From contig VNWV01000002.1 in the NCBI GenBank assembly GCA_009801085.1, forward strand, positions 1,984,001 to 2,048,000: DNA of 64,000 nt. The letters are read 5' to 3'. Position numbers and translations under genes: made by a program. This DNA is from Lasiodiplodia sp. COLG20. Taxonomy: Eukaryota; Ascomycota; Dothideomycetes; Botryosphaeriales; Botryosphaeriaceae. Shown one piece after another: positions 45,291 through 57,800 of this stretch; the first letter of the stretch is position 1, and every line of letters begins with the position of its first letter. A model generated the notes under the pieces. That model saw only the letters and a list, made by a program, of their open reading frames with translations, ran no database searches and had not been told where the DNA came from.

Positions 45291-47547
45291 CTACCGCTCC
45301 ACCGTCACCTTGACGCCTTCCACTCCCTTCAACAACTGCTTCACCCCGCCGCCACCACCAGCACCAGGCGCACCGGCACCAAACGCGCCGCCTCCCACCC
45401 CCTTCCCATCAACAACAACCACGCTCCCACTTCCACCATCCCCATCCACCACCACCTCAGCACCGATGACACTCCCCACGATCCTCCTAATGACTTCAAG
45501 TCCGACCTGCTCGCGCACGATCCAGTGGCCAGCGCCCTCGCACACGACGACGGCGCCACCCTTGCTGAAGTGGTCGCCGATGCCCTCGAGTGCGAGCCGC
45601 CAGTCGAACGCAACGTCGTCCTTACCGGCGACGAGCGTGGTCGGCGCGCGCAGGGCGCCCTGGGGTCCGCTGGAGCTGTCAAAGAGCGAGGCGCCGACGC
45701 TCAGGCTGGAGCGCCGGCTGCCGCGGCTGGCGTAGCTGCCATACAGGCCCCCGACACTGGAGCGGCGGCGGCGGTGGCGAGCGAAGCCGCCGACACCGTC
45801 TTCACCCTGCTGCTGTAGTTGCTCGGCGGCTGGTTGTGGTTTTTCTGAGCTTTGCGTCGGTGGCGGTGGAGGCGGAGGGCTGGAGAATGATGACGCGAAC
45901 TTACTGCTTGTGGGCGATGTGCCGGTTGACGAGCCGACGAGGGTCGAGTTGGAGCTGTCGAGGACTGAGAGCGAGAGGATCGTCTGCAGGCTCTTGGACC
46001 AGTGGCCTAGGATCAGACCGTCGCGGTAGTAGCGTGTCTTTTGGAACCAGGCGTGGCTCGCTGAGGTGGCGCGGGTGTGGACGGTTGAAGGGTAGGCGGT
46101 TGGCGTCGAAATGTCGTTGACTGCTTGCTTTTCCGGCACGGCAGGAAGCGGTATGGAGAGGGTGGTTTTGCACTGGGAAATACCTGGACCGAGGGAGCTG
46201 GCAAGGGCTTCAGCTGCTTCCTCTATGGAGCTCCTGCCACTGCCGTCGCTGAGAGTATTGGTAGAGGCAATGGAGTGGAGTTTGCCGAGGAACCAGCTGC
46301 CAGTGAAGGAACCTAGCACTTTGGCTAAGAAATCAGGGAGCGTAAAAGCAAAAATATAATGAGACTTGCTGAGCTGTGAGAGCAACGGCCGAAGCGTTCG
46401 CCAAGAATTACGGAGAAGGCGGAAATTTAACGGTTTCTGAAGCCACGTGTGGCACATTCGGCGGGCAGAGGAGATGTGTGCTTGAGCATTGGAAATCCAA
46501 AGCCTAGGCTAGATTGTGATAGTTGTAATTAGCAGTCTGCGTGGATATCGAATCAAATAAAACAAGTCTGGAGAAGTATTTTAACAGTGCATGAAGTTGA
46601 GACGAGCATTGGATCATAAAAAAAAAAAAAGGGAAAATCTGAGCAAAGTATAGATTTTAGGAATAAACATATAGCGGTCAAAAGAGCTCAAAAATAATCC
46701 CAGTGATATAAGAATGGTCACGAAGAGAGTACGTCCACTTACCAACACGATGCTTACGATAACGAAGTGGTCCGCCAACTGCGGCGCCTCACTAGCGAGC
46801 CTGCCGGCAACTGCACCACCCCAGTCGTGGCTCACGAGCACGACCTGCCCCCTCTCGTCGACAGCTCCGCCGACGGCACCACCCTCCTCGCCGCTGCCAT
46901 CCACGCCGTACTTCTCCCGCATGCCCAGAACGAAGCCCGTCACCGCCTCCAGCACGTTGTACGCGTTGTACTCGGCCAGGCTGTCGCTGCCGCCGTAGCC
47001 GGGCAGGTCGAGCGCCACGTACACCGTGTCCCGATCGAGGTTCTGCTTCTGCGAGAGGAAGTCCTTCCACAGGGCCCAGCTGTCGGGGAAGCCGTGCAGC
47101 AAGACCACGAGGTTCGGGCGTGGGCCGGCATCCCAGGCCGAGGCGACGTAGTGCAGGGTAACGGGGGATTCATCAGGTGTGGTGAAGAAGGCGTGCGTGA
47201 AGTTGGGGATGGGAGGCTTCGAGAGGTCCCAGATGCGGTCGCGGGCTGGACGACTGGTCGTTAGCTTGTGCGTGAAAGTGGGGTTTGTAACTTATCTCCT
47301 AGCGTGATGCTGTGAAGGGGGCTGAGGACGAATTGAGGGTTGACGAAGGTAGATAAGCAATGAACAGGGACGAACCGGCAGCCAACTCCTTCTCGGTGAC
47401 CTTCTTGTGGCGGCGGCGGAAGAAGAGTGCATCGCGGAGGGCGGACAGCATCCAGACGAAACCGACCAGCAGACCGTAGCTGAGGGTGAAACCACGCCAG
47501 AGCGAGCGGGCCAGGTTCGACGAGGATGTCGACCCCTTCGACTCCAT
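45291..47547 (-). CDS. Epoxide-hydrolase-like alpha/beta hydrolase, membrane-anchored
   Basis: Three exons: 47547-47376, 47245-46743 and 46508-45291; introns of 130 and 234 nt; 630 aa. A hydrophobic segment near residues 20-45 (FTLSYGLLVGFVWML) suggests a membrane anchor. The core has LLHGFPDSW near residue 108 (oxyanion HGxP), LDLPGYGGSD, and SHDWGG with Asp near residue 198 as nucleophile, as in epoxide hydrolases rather than Ser lipases. The general base His lies in GAGHWIV, and VAGKDDVAFDW offers the charge-relay acid. Between cap and base lies an insert of about 110 residues rich in Ser, Pro, Gln and Arg. The tail is Gly-rich. Intron 2 contains a 13-nt A run on the plus strand. The substrate is unknown. 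Confidence 0.87.
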
Positions 47548-49644
47548 TGTCGGATCACGAGCCCTCCGGGTGTTGGGACTCAAATCTCGCATTCCGGTGT
47601 TTTGCTGGGGGGATGGCTGGCTGGGCATAAGCAGGGGGCGGTGGAAGAGCTACTGTGTCTGCACGGTTTATCACTCTGAGGTGGCAGTAAGGGTGGAAAT
47701 GGATGATAGTCAAAGCCGAGGGCGGCACATGGCACACTGGGATGGCAATTACTCCTTCGTTCGGGGGCGGCAAAAAGAAGCTTTCCCGCTACGGCAGTAT
47801 CGCGGCTTAGGCGGAGCGAACAAAGCTAGTACGCAGGGAAACAAGTAGTGGCGGTGCGAAGGGGAGAAGTGCAGCAAGCAAAGGCGGGGGCGTCAAACCG
47901 CTCTTAACATTTTGGCGCGCAAGCCGCTAGAGTAGGGCGGAGCGGCGTCCAGCGGACCACGCGCGTGGCTCTGCCCGAATTGGCAATCGTCGGGTCTCCT
48001 ACGTGTGCTGCGGGCGCGGAGCAGAGAGGACGCTCCGTGCGGAAGTGGCGGCACGCGAGACTGGCTGGGTTTGTGGTGGGTGTGGTTGCAGGCAGAGGGC
48101 CGCAAGCAGGACGGCGGCGGGAGCTGCTGCTGGGAGCTCCCGGCGGTCGATGATGCAACCCGCCGAGCACGGACCCGCGTCCCGCGTGTGGGGAAACGGC
48201 GCCCTACGCCTCCTTCCCTGTGTGCGTCTTTGAAACGTGATCTTCGCTGCCGTGCTCGCTGCGAAAAAGTCCCTCACCAGCAACACACGCAACCAACACC
48301 GTCTCGGGCGTGACTGCTCCTGCAGGCACCGGCAGGAGCTGAGCCCCCTCAATCGCAACTCATCCCCGATCCCATCGATGCCATTGCCTAGCGCAGATTA
48401 TGTCACCTACCGTATCAAATCCATGCCTGCGCTGGTCACCCGCCAGTCGACCAGCTCGTCGATCGCCATGCTTACGATCCGCACGCCTCAAAACGGCCAC
48501 GAGCCATCCGGCCAGCCACGTCTCGACAAGTAGTGACCCTCCGCAACGTGCTACGCATAGGGCCCGCGTAACCGTGTGTATCTCCAAGCCACCGCCGTGT
48601 GCCACTGACTTCATCCCGTTCAGCCCAGCACACCCGTGTGAATTGCGTGAAAGAACTCATGGGACTGATGCAAGGCCCCTGGATTGGTGTGCATGAAGGT
48701 AAAACAACGGGCTGTTCCTGTCTCACGCAGTAGCAACTGTCCACGAGACACGATTTGGGCTGCTGATTGGCCGGCCACGTTCGTCCTGCTTGGCTCCTCT
48801 CCTTTATGCTCAACAGCAGACGTCATTGATGAGATAATATTTTTTGGTTGTGTTGAACAGATGCTTTATTGAATGACGGCATACATCTGCCCCTGCAGGG
48901 CAAGTCTGTTTGAGCAGCGCAAGACTTGGCCATGCCCAACGCCCATCCGTCAGCAGGGGTGCGTGCAGAGTGAAAAGCAATCCAAGGCCTCACGCCTCAG
49001 GTGATCGCTCCGCTCTCTCAACTCTACACTGGTTGGGTGTTGTTTCTGTGAAAATCTTCCCTATCAATACGGACTGTTTCTTCCCCCGCGAAAGCATACG
49101 GATAACTAACACAAGACGACCCACAGATGGCCTTTACCAAGCATTGAGCGAGCCACAAGTAGCCGAAGTGCACAGAATAACTCATTCGCATTAAACCCTT
49201 AGAAGGCCATGACAGACAGTTACCATACAAGACGAAACGAGAATACAACACTGGCGCCTGGACATGCTGAACAAAAGCCTCGGTAGAAGCATGCCAGGAA
49301 GGAGAGGATATCGGAAAATACAAGTAGCCACCAAAGCGGATTCGGTACAGAGACAGGATATAAGCAATGAAAGTGGCTGAGCATGAAAATCCAGATGTTG
49401 CCATGAAGAAAGGTGGATGCACAAGGGCTATGCGACGCAAGCCATGCCGAACAAACACCAAAACATGAAGAAGACTTATGTATGATGCTCGGGAATGGTC
49501 AAGAGATGAAGAATCAAGAGAAATACAGGAGTGCTGTCGACGGAGAAGACTACGTAGGGGCGTTGCTTGGAAAATACTAAGAGGAAAGGCTCAGCGTGAA
49601 AGCGCCAACAATCATCACTTCGTAACAGGAGCAGAAAGGGAAGA
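47548..49644. other. Intergenic region, no gene seen
   Basis: Left part: promoter of the hydrolase gene. Right part: 3' UTR of glycogenin. Open frames around 48.0-48.5 kb lie in GC-rich sequence without domains. Confidence 0.5.
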
Positions 49645-52356
49645 TCAGGGCTGTTCAGTCGGACTCAAAATAGTCTCCTTAACCTCCGCCTTTTTCTCAG
49701 ACGTCTCTGCCTCTTCGGCTGCGGGAGGGTCGCCAAAATCCGGCTCCGAGAATAGCGCCTTCGCCGTCTCCGTTGTAGCGCTTGCAACCTCTGGTTTTGG
49801 AGCCGTCGACGCCGCCGTTGCCGTTTCCTGGGCTTGGCTGACGCCTCCAGCTCCGTTGTCTTTTCGGGTCTTATCCAGTCCACGGGGGCTTCCGCTGCCC
49901 GAAGAAGGAAGGCTATGATGCTGAGCATCGTGATGGGGACGAGGGACCGAATGTTCCGGCAGCTCCCGCTTGGGTGCGTTCGAGGCGGAAGCTCGCCTGA
50001 GATGCTCGAGTTCGAGAAGAGACGAGCGACGGAGCGTCTCAAGTCTTTCTTCGGGGTTCTTATTCACAGCGCTCAGTCAGCTCTCAGTTGTACAGGCGGA
50101 CTAAACATTATGCTTTTGAGGAGACAACAGCAGGCAAAAAAGCAGCTTCTCCGCCCATATCGTCTCCTCGTTCGTTCTTGACATCCTTGGCAGACTTGAC
50201 CGGTGCGAGATGCGTAGGCAATTCCGGGGCGGAAGTGGTGACGGCAGGTGCACTCAAAGCAACTGATGTTGCAGCCAAGACCTGCGAGGTGTCCAACGAG
50301 CGAGAGGATGGCCGACGAGGGGGAGAACGCGGACGACGAAATAATTCAAGGTTCTCGGAACGAAAGCCGCATTTGGGGCATCCCCAAACAAATTTGCCGC
50401 TTACCCATTCAGCTTGCGATGGTACCCCTTCAGCGGCTGGCAGCTCGCCTGTCTCATCTCGTTCGCCTCCCCAAAACGTCGGTCGTCGAACGGGCGCGGG
50501 AGTCACAGGAAGACTAGGCCTCTCAACTGCACTGGGGAAGTCAGTCAAGATCAGGCTTTCACGGCGCCCACTGGCGCCATCTCCCGTGGGCGATAAAAGG
50601 TCAATAGGCTTGGCTAAGCCTTCGAGGGAGATGCTAGCAGGCTTAGCCTTCTTCGTCTGAGCGCCCATTACGGCGCGAACGTATTTCTCAATTCCAGGAA
50701 CGCTATCCCAGGCATTGGCGCTGTTTTGTCCAAAGCTCTGCCAAGGGTCTTCAGGAGTCTTCGGTGTAGCAGGCGAAGCAGAACCCTTTGAAGTTACGTC
50801 TTCTCTTTCAGACGGGGTCGGTGGAACATTCGCTGCGGAAGCGGCAGCTTGTGGCTCTGGCTGAGGCGACGGAAGGTCTTCCGCGAACACTCGAGTGGGT
50901 TTCGGCCTTTCACGCTCCTGCTCCCAAGGAAAGATCGCTTTCGGCACTACTCGTGGAGTAGGCTTCGACTCTGGCACATCATACCACATGTTCTTCGGAG
51001 GCTCCGGGTACGCAGCTGGGGCTTGGAAGAGCTGTTTGTCCTCGCTAAATGTATAAGTCTCCGTGGGGAAATTTGCAGCTTCGGGCCGCGACTCTACTGG
51101 AGGGGCGGCACTGGAATATATTAGCAATGCTAGCATCTACGTCAATAGAAGGCCTACCGGGTAGCATCCCACTCCATGTGGGGCGGTGAAAACCTCCTCT
51201 CCGGCTCTGGCTCCGGATGAGGAGGGGAAGGATGCTCAGCAGACTGTGCGGGGTGCGCGGGTTGCACAGCATGCTGGGCAGGCTCGGTAAGCGAAGCTAC
51301 AGCCGTCTCTGCAGTCTGAGCCGGGGTAGCTTGCTGTATCGTGTTGGGGGCGGCTTGGAGCACCCTCCCGGCGTCCACTTGTTCTGCCTGGGCTGTCGTT
51401 AACATTTCGAGGATACACGGGGCCTTACGCGACCTACCTTCTCTCTGAGATGCCTGTCGTAGACAGCCCACCACCGCGCAGAGAGCTCGCTGTAGACACC
51501 AGCGCCGCCTCCATACCGGGCATCCCTGGTCCACGGCTTGTTCTTGCCAATGAAGTGTACCAGACTGAGCTTGCTCTTGTAGTGACGGAACGCTGGCTCC
51601 CACTGATACTGGGCGTTCGGGGTACAATTGTACAAGAAGCTGAGCCTGTGCCAACCCCTGTGCTCATAGTATTGGTTGAGCAGGCCCTGGTCTGCACCGT
51701 CAAAACTGTCTCCACTTGTAGCCAGAGTCTGCAATGCCCAGTAGTCTCCCATGTTGGGGCTCAAGACCATCACCCCACTGTTGAAGCAGTCCGGCCATCC
51801 GCTGTCGGGGGCGGCGGCGAAGGGCGCCTCAAGGTCGAAGAGCTCGTCGGGAGCCCGCAGGGCAACTACGTCAGCGTCGATGTAAACCAGCTTGCGGAAC
51901 TGGAGCTGGCGCCAGAGCGCGATCTTGGTGAAGGTGTAGGCGAGGTCACCGCGATCCATGAGGTAAAGATTGGCAGGCTTCGGGTTGCCTACGCGCGGCA
52001 CAGGAATCACATAGTCGTAAAGTTTCTGTCGTACCGGTCAACAATTGCGGTGATGAGGGCCAATGGCAGGCCAATGGCTACCTTGAGCTCCGAAACCGAG
52101 TCTGCAGACAGCGTATCTAGCGTGATGAGAGCGGCGAGCTTCTTCGTCGAACCACCATCGCGGAGCGAATGCGCAAGTACGGCGGCACCTGTTGGAGTGA
52201 GCGATATGCGCTTCGGACCCAGGCTGCGAGCTTCGCGGCGCACCTGGCATGTATGAGTCGCTCATGACGAGCTTCACGCGAGTTAGCGCAAGACAGCGGA
52301 TAGCAGCAGGACAGACAACTCACCGTGCAGTACGCATCCTCGCCTTGGGGCGCCAT
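49645..52356 (-). CDS. gnn: Glycogenin (GT8, self-glucosylating glycogen primer)
   Basis: Seven exons: 52356-52324, 52271-52244 (28 nt), 52188-52082, 52025-51438, 51387-51158, 51110-about 50129 and 50058-49645; about 793 aa. The GT8 domain (residues 1-255) starts EDAYCTLVMSDSYMPGAAVL and has the metal-binding DAD at 106-108 (VYIDADVVAL), CFNSGVMVLSPN, DGADQGLLNQYY and VHFIGKNKPW. Glycogenin adds glucose to its own Tyr and primes glycogen in the cytosol. The long disordered tail holds the fungal IFPWEQERERPKPTRVF and DSVPGIEKYVRAV motifs, the latter likely for glycogen synthase binding. The last donor is uncertain: GTTGTC, GTCTCC or a more upstream GTCAAG all keep phase 0, so a few to about 15 residues are unsure. 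Confidence 0.92.
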
Positions 52357-53193
52357 TGCGACAGTCGATCAGGGAGAGCGGTGCGGGCGGCGACTTGGGC
52401 GGAGGCGGGCAGAGTGGGCGGTTGAGAGAATGTTTTCCCCGCCGCAGATCCACGAGCGTTGGGTGCACCTGAGCAGCAGAGCAAGAGGCGTCCAAGCAGG
52501 GCGCGGAGGGCGGAGAAAAGCTGGGGGCAGAAGAGATCACGCGGCTTGCTCAACGCGACGCCATGTCCGCGAGTTCGTACCGCGGACGTGCGTGCGAGGC
52601 GTCGATGCGGGTCCCTGTCCTTGCCTGTGCCGTTGCTAGGACGACTTTTTTTTGCAGCGCTGACTGACAAGCGCTCGCGAAGCTCTGGGCGGCGACGGAA
52701 GCTTGGGCCGGCCTCAATGATGCAATCAATCGTCCCAAGAACCCTCCGCCGAAAGTCGCCCCGTCACGCCGTTGCAGTCGCAGCCGCCCGTTTTATTTCA
52801 CTCGCACCCATCCGACTGTACGAAATGCTGTGCGCACTCTCTCCGCAGCGCGCGACCACGGGTTGTATTGCCTGTGAAGCTACACACGGACCCCTGGGCG
52901 CTTAATTAATCTCAACGTGCTGCAGCAGCAGGCATACCTCGCCGCCATCCTCGAAACGTCTCTCACACAAGCCGTTCCGAGGCTTTGCGACAGCTCAATA
53001 CGTTGAATATCCGTTGCTGACGGCAATATTTGCCTACACCCTGGCAGAGGATATTCTGTTCATGCAATGGCGCACACACCAACGCAATCCAGGCACACTC
53101 TGCAACTACAATCCACGGCTGGGCCGGTGCTGCCTCGTGATTCAGGCGCGGGAGGCGATTCGCCACCGAGTCTCGAGTCTCGTTTACGCTCGC
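52357..53193. other. Intergenic region, glycogenin promoter and DFG10 3' UTR
   Basis: No gene seen. Both flanking genes are on the minus strand. Confidence 0.55.
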
Positions 53194-54213
53194 TCACCAG
53201 ATAAACGGCACCATCCTCGCCCGTCTCTCCACTGTCTCGCTACCAAATTTCGTCGCATACCATTCCTTCGTTCCAGCAGCCGTCACACCCAAATTCACAC
53301 CCACAAAGACCACCGCACACAGCACTGTCTTGTTGACCAACTGTCCCACCGGCGCAGCTACAATTGACAAGGCCAGGTAGATGAGGCACTCGAACGTGTA
53401 GTGTGGGCACACAATGTAGCGGAAAGCCCCTTGGGTGGGCAAAGTGTACTTTCGCAGGCCAAAGAGGTAGGCGTGGGCATTGTGCTGCTGCTTGGAGGCC
53501 CAAAGAAAAAGCAAAGTGCCGCCGACCAGCCGCAGGCCCAGCAACGGTGGCCTGATTTCGCTGCCGTCAACCGACGCTTGCAAAGCCGGAGCCCCTTCGA
53601 CCCAGATGGCAATCGACATGGCGCCATAGAACAGAAGACCCAGCAGCCAGTGCGTGATCCACATCTTGGAAGAAGAAGGGCGCGACAGCGCGGCGGACTC
53701 GTACAGACGTCGCGAGCCTTGTACGAGCATAAGCAGCCAGGCTAGTTGGACTTGTGCCACAGACATGGTGGCTGTACGATGGCCGGCGGCCTTGCTGGCG
53801 ATGAGTTTCAGGAGGGCGCCATCAGTGGCATGCTGCTCCGCCCAGAAGATGGAGCCGAGCACGGACAGGACGTAGAAGTGGGCGAACCAGGCGTGCGGGA
53901 CGCGGTACGTGGCCAGGTGGTCGAGCAAGGCGGAAAGCGCATTGCGCGTTGGTGAGGCTGGGGCTGCGGAGGTGTTTGCTGCGCGCGAACCGTAGGCCAG
54001 GAAGCGAGAGCGAAAGGCTGGGACGGCGTCGACGGCGAGAACCTTGCGCGTTGGGCGTCTGCGTCAGCGAACAGCGGTCTGCAGCGGTGGGCAGACTGCG
54101 CAAGCGAAAAGGACACGGTGGATTACAATCGAGGCTGCGGTGAGGAAAAGGGACCGCAGAAGAAGGACGGGCTCGAGGCGGGCGACCAGCGGGTGCAGGA
54201 GCGGGGAGGCCAT
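53194..54213 (-). CDS. DFG10: DFG10/SRD5A3-type polyprenol (polyprenal) reductase
   Basis: Two exons, 54213-54097 and 54042-53194, with a 54-nt intron (GTCTGC donor, CTGAC branch site, GCAAG acceptor); 321 aa. Both exons are in one genomic frame, and without the splice an in-frame TGA stops the protein after 48 codons. Several hydrophobic helices are present. The steroid-reductase-like C-terminal domain is clear: LRKYTLPTQGAFRYIVCPHY, TFECLIYLALSIVAAP, and the end GTKEWYATKF..RRARMVPFIW. The family works in the ER in the conversion of polyprenol to dolichol, needed for N-glycosylation. RSRFLAYGSR after the intron matches the conserved N-terminal block. It is divergent from the Hos4-like gene. 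Confidence 0.88.
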
Positions 54214-54833
54214 GCCGGTCTCGCGCTGGGGCTGGGGGAGTGATAAGCTAAAGGCTCTGCGGTGTTTCGTGACGCTGTTCAGCGGGCTGTCAGAGCGTTA
54301 ATGCCTCAACGCATCCTATTCGCGCCGGCGCGCTCTCGCAGCAGCCGTCGCAACCGCGCTCTTCCTCGCGGGCTCAGGGGCAGGGTGGCGATAAGGTGAT
54401 CCCGCCGGTGGGCGAGGCCAGCGTGTCGCGCGTCCGTCAGGCACCGCGGGTATCACGAGTCGAGGCGGTTTTGTGCAGCAGCCTGCATTATGTCAGCACC
54501 CGGCCCGTGCTGGCCGCCTCCTCTCTGTCTCCAGCCAGCGGTCGCGCTTCCTCGCCTTCGCCTTCCCACACCTCCCACGCCTGCTCCGTACCGCTCTTTC
54601 CTCACCACCACCACCCTCCCCGCCCCCGACGACACCCACACGACGCACCGTCCATTCCACCACTCCTCCACGTGCTCCCACGCGGCAAGCTGGCTGAAGT
54701 GCACGCCCAGATCGCCGTCCGACAAGCACTCGACGCGCACCGGTCTGCTGAGCAACTGGCGCCCACGGTCATCAGGCTTCACCCGGGCCCCCTCCAGCAT
54801 GAGGCAGGCATCACCTGTAATCAAAAGTCCGTG
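54214..54833. promoter_or_regulatory. Divergent promoter, DFG10 and Hos4-like gene
   Basis: 620 bp between start codons. On the plus strand the frame of the Hos4-like gene stays open back to 54396, so an alternative N-terminus or upstream exon cannot be excluded. Confidence 0.5.
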
Positions 54834-57800
54834 ATGAGCAGTAGCGCTGCTGTCGCTGACCACTTGCCGCCGCCGAATCCATCTGGCAACGGAGAGCCGC
54901 AGTCGGTGCAGCCTTCCCTCCATCGAATCCGGTCCCCAGCGCCTCCATCGTCCCCCCCACTCACCGACAAGGACAGCAAAGCCTCCCACGTTCGCAATGG
55001 GAACCATGGACGAGATGCTCATGCCGAGCAGGATGAATCCGAGGCGGAGACGGTCGTCTTGTCTGGGCCCGAGCATGACGAGACGAAGAGGCCGAAGAAG
55101 GTAATCAAGCACGAACGCAATGACGATGACGAGGAGATGCGCGATATTCCATCGGCCAAGTCTCTTTCCGATGGCCCAAAGAACCACCCCGCTCGCAAAA
55201 GTCCTCACCCACTGGCCCCTCCAAATGGCGTCCCCGAATCCAAGCGTAACGGTACCAACGGCCGCGAGCGTGCCCAGTCGCACGAATACGGCCATTCCAG
55301 TCGCAAGGCTTCTTCAGCTTTCTCCAGTGACCATGACTATCCTCACAAGAACGTTTCATCCGTCCGGAATCACTCTCACTCGCCCCCTCTCAGTCATGAC
55401 TCACGTGCAAGAAGCTCATCTGCTGCCGATACGCGGAAACGGAAAGTACGAGAAAATCAAGCTGATTTGGAACCGCCCCGGCAGCGGCACAAGACCGAGG
55501 CTCTCAGCAAAAACTCCAGGAATCCAGCCTCGCCCATCGCTGCCGGCATCAAGGTTCACAGGAGATCAGCTTCCACCCAGTCTCTTGTGCAAAACGCCCA
55601 TGGCCGTAGGCGGCGTGAAAACACCCGCCAGGACAAGGATTGGGTCTCGGATGACAGCGAGGAATCAAATAATTCCTCGCCCCATCCTCAGTCCAATGTC
55701 CCGCCTCTTTCACGGCCGCGGCGAGGAGCCACGAGGTCCATGACTTCCCCGGTGCGGAACATGCCCCCGGCGAAGAAGAAGGATGCGTTTGGCGCCACGC
55801 GGTTGTTACGTTGTTGCGAGAAGGGCGACTTCAATGCGGTCAAAAATGCCTACGAAGCATCCCCAGACGAATTGGACGCACCAGATTATGCTGGCGTCAC
55901 TCCGCTGCAAAAAGCTTCGTTGAATGGGCATGAAGACATTGTGGAGTTCCTTCTCGACAAAGGCTGTGCAACTGATGGTCATGACTGGTTGGACCACGAC
56001 ACACCGCTCATCGACGCAACGCAGAATGGCCATGTGGAAGTTGTCAAATTACTCCTATGGAAAGCTCGCGTGGATCCAACGTACGAGAACAAACATTTCA
56101 AGACGGCACTTGCACTTCTGGACACAACCATCGACGAGGCTGACGAGATCAAAGCTGAACTGGAGAAAGCAATGTCGGCATGGAAGAAGGAAAAGTCGGA
56201 AGATGAATCGGAAAGTCGAACGCCCAAGAGCGTGGAAGAATCAGTAGGGCCAACTCTGCTACCAAACGAGTACAACACCGAGGTTCTCCGCATCAAATCC
56301 GAGCAAGGAGACAAACGAGCTGTGGACGAATTGCTCGCTTCTGGAATCATGCCAAATGTCGCGTGCGGCGTTGCAGCGGCACGTGGTGGACATGACGAGA
56401 TTTTGAGTTTCCTGCTTGCAACTGGACTTTCTGCCGATCACCGCGACCCTGCAAAGCATAACGAGACGCCCATGTTGGTTGCGATCAAGAAGGGCCATCT
56501 CAACGTCATTCGGCTCTTGTTGGCCCAAGATGATTTCGATCCGACGAGGAGAAATCGTGACGGGCTGACGTATTGGGAGTTCGCCGATGAGTTTGACGGT
56601 CCGAATGCAAAGGAGGTCCGCGATTTACTAAAGGAAAAGTACGATGAGCGGATGAAGACCAAGCCGAGACGGTTACGAAGTCCGGAGATGAAGCGAACGG
56701 ATCCCCGGAGCCCGCGCAGGAAAACCATCGATCACGACAACCCTAAACGAACACACGAAAGGGAGACCAGGGGGAGGACATCCGAAAAGAATGCAAACAA
56801 GCACAGCACAGTAGATAACCACGCCAAACCCAAGAAGCGTTTGATTTCTCGTAGAGAACTCAACAGGCAATCGCGAGACAGCACGTCGGAGGACTCAGAC
56901 GAGGACGAAGAGGAAGTTCGCGGCCCAACCCGCAACGTGCGGAGAAAGACGGGGCACACTTCGAAGGTCATCAGAAGCTCACCGCATCCATCGTCACCGG
57001 AACAAGAGAGATCCGAGGCACGTCCAACGCCAAGCAAAGCCGTGAAAGCTGAACCCAAACCCGAACCGGTGCCTGAGGCGGAGGCGGAGCCGATCAAGGA
57101 AGACACACCGGAGAGTGTGAGACAAGAACGCTGCCTTGAGGCCGAGCGGAAAGCGGCAGCCGAGAAGGCGCGGAAAGAAGAGGAGGAGAAGGAAGCGGAG
57201 AGAAGAGCGGAGGAAGAACGGGTTCGGCTAGAAGCGGAGAAGGCACGATTGGCTGCTGAAGAAGCTGAGCGTGCCCGACTACAGGCCGAGCGGGAGCGGA
57301 TACAAGCCGAGCGCGAACGACAAGAACGGTTAGAGAAGCTCCCGCGGGCGTTGAGACGGGCGTGCGAAAAGGGAGCAGATCGGCCACTTCGCTTCAACTT
57401 CTCGACGAAGGAAGGCGGCATCGAGTACAACTTCCTGCCGGTACACGTTGCCAAGAACTCGGACATCGATCCGGATTGCTCAGAGGGTCGGCGGGACGAG
57501 CTTTGGATGATGAGCTTTCAAGTGGTTGGCATTCTCGGGCTTCCGGAACTCGACGTCAGGAAAGAATTCGAATCGTGGGAGTGGAAGCCCGTGTCGACCA
57601 AGCAGCTGCACGGGTTTCTCGAAACGTACGACATTTCGCAGCTCGCGGAAGACTTCCTGTTCGAACGGCAGAACTGGCCGGGGTACAATCCCGAGCAGCA
57701 GAGCAGTCGGATCCAGGAGGAGAAGGCCAAGTTCCTGCAGCTGGAGCCGCTTTTGTGGGTGCGGTACGAGGATTTCGTGTCGGCGACCAAACTACCAAAG

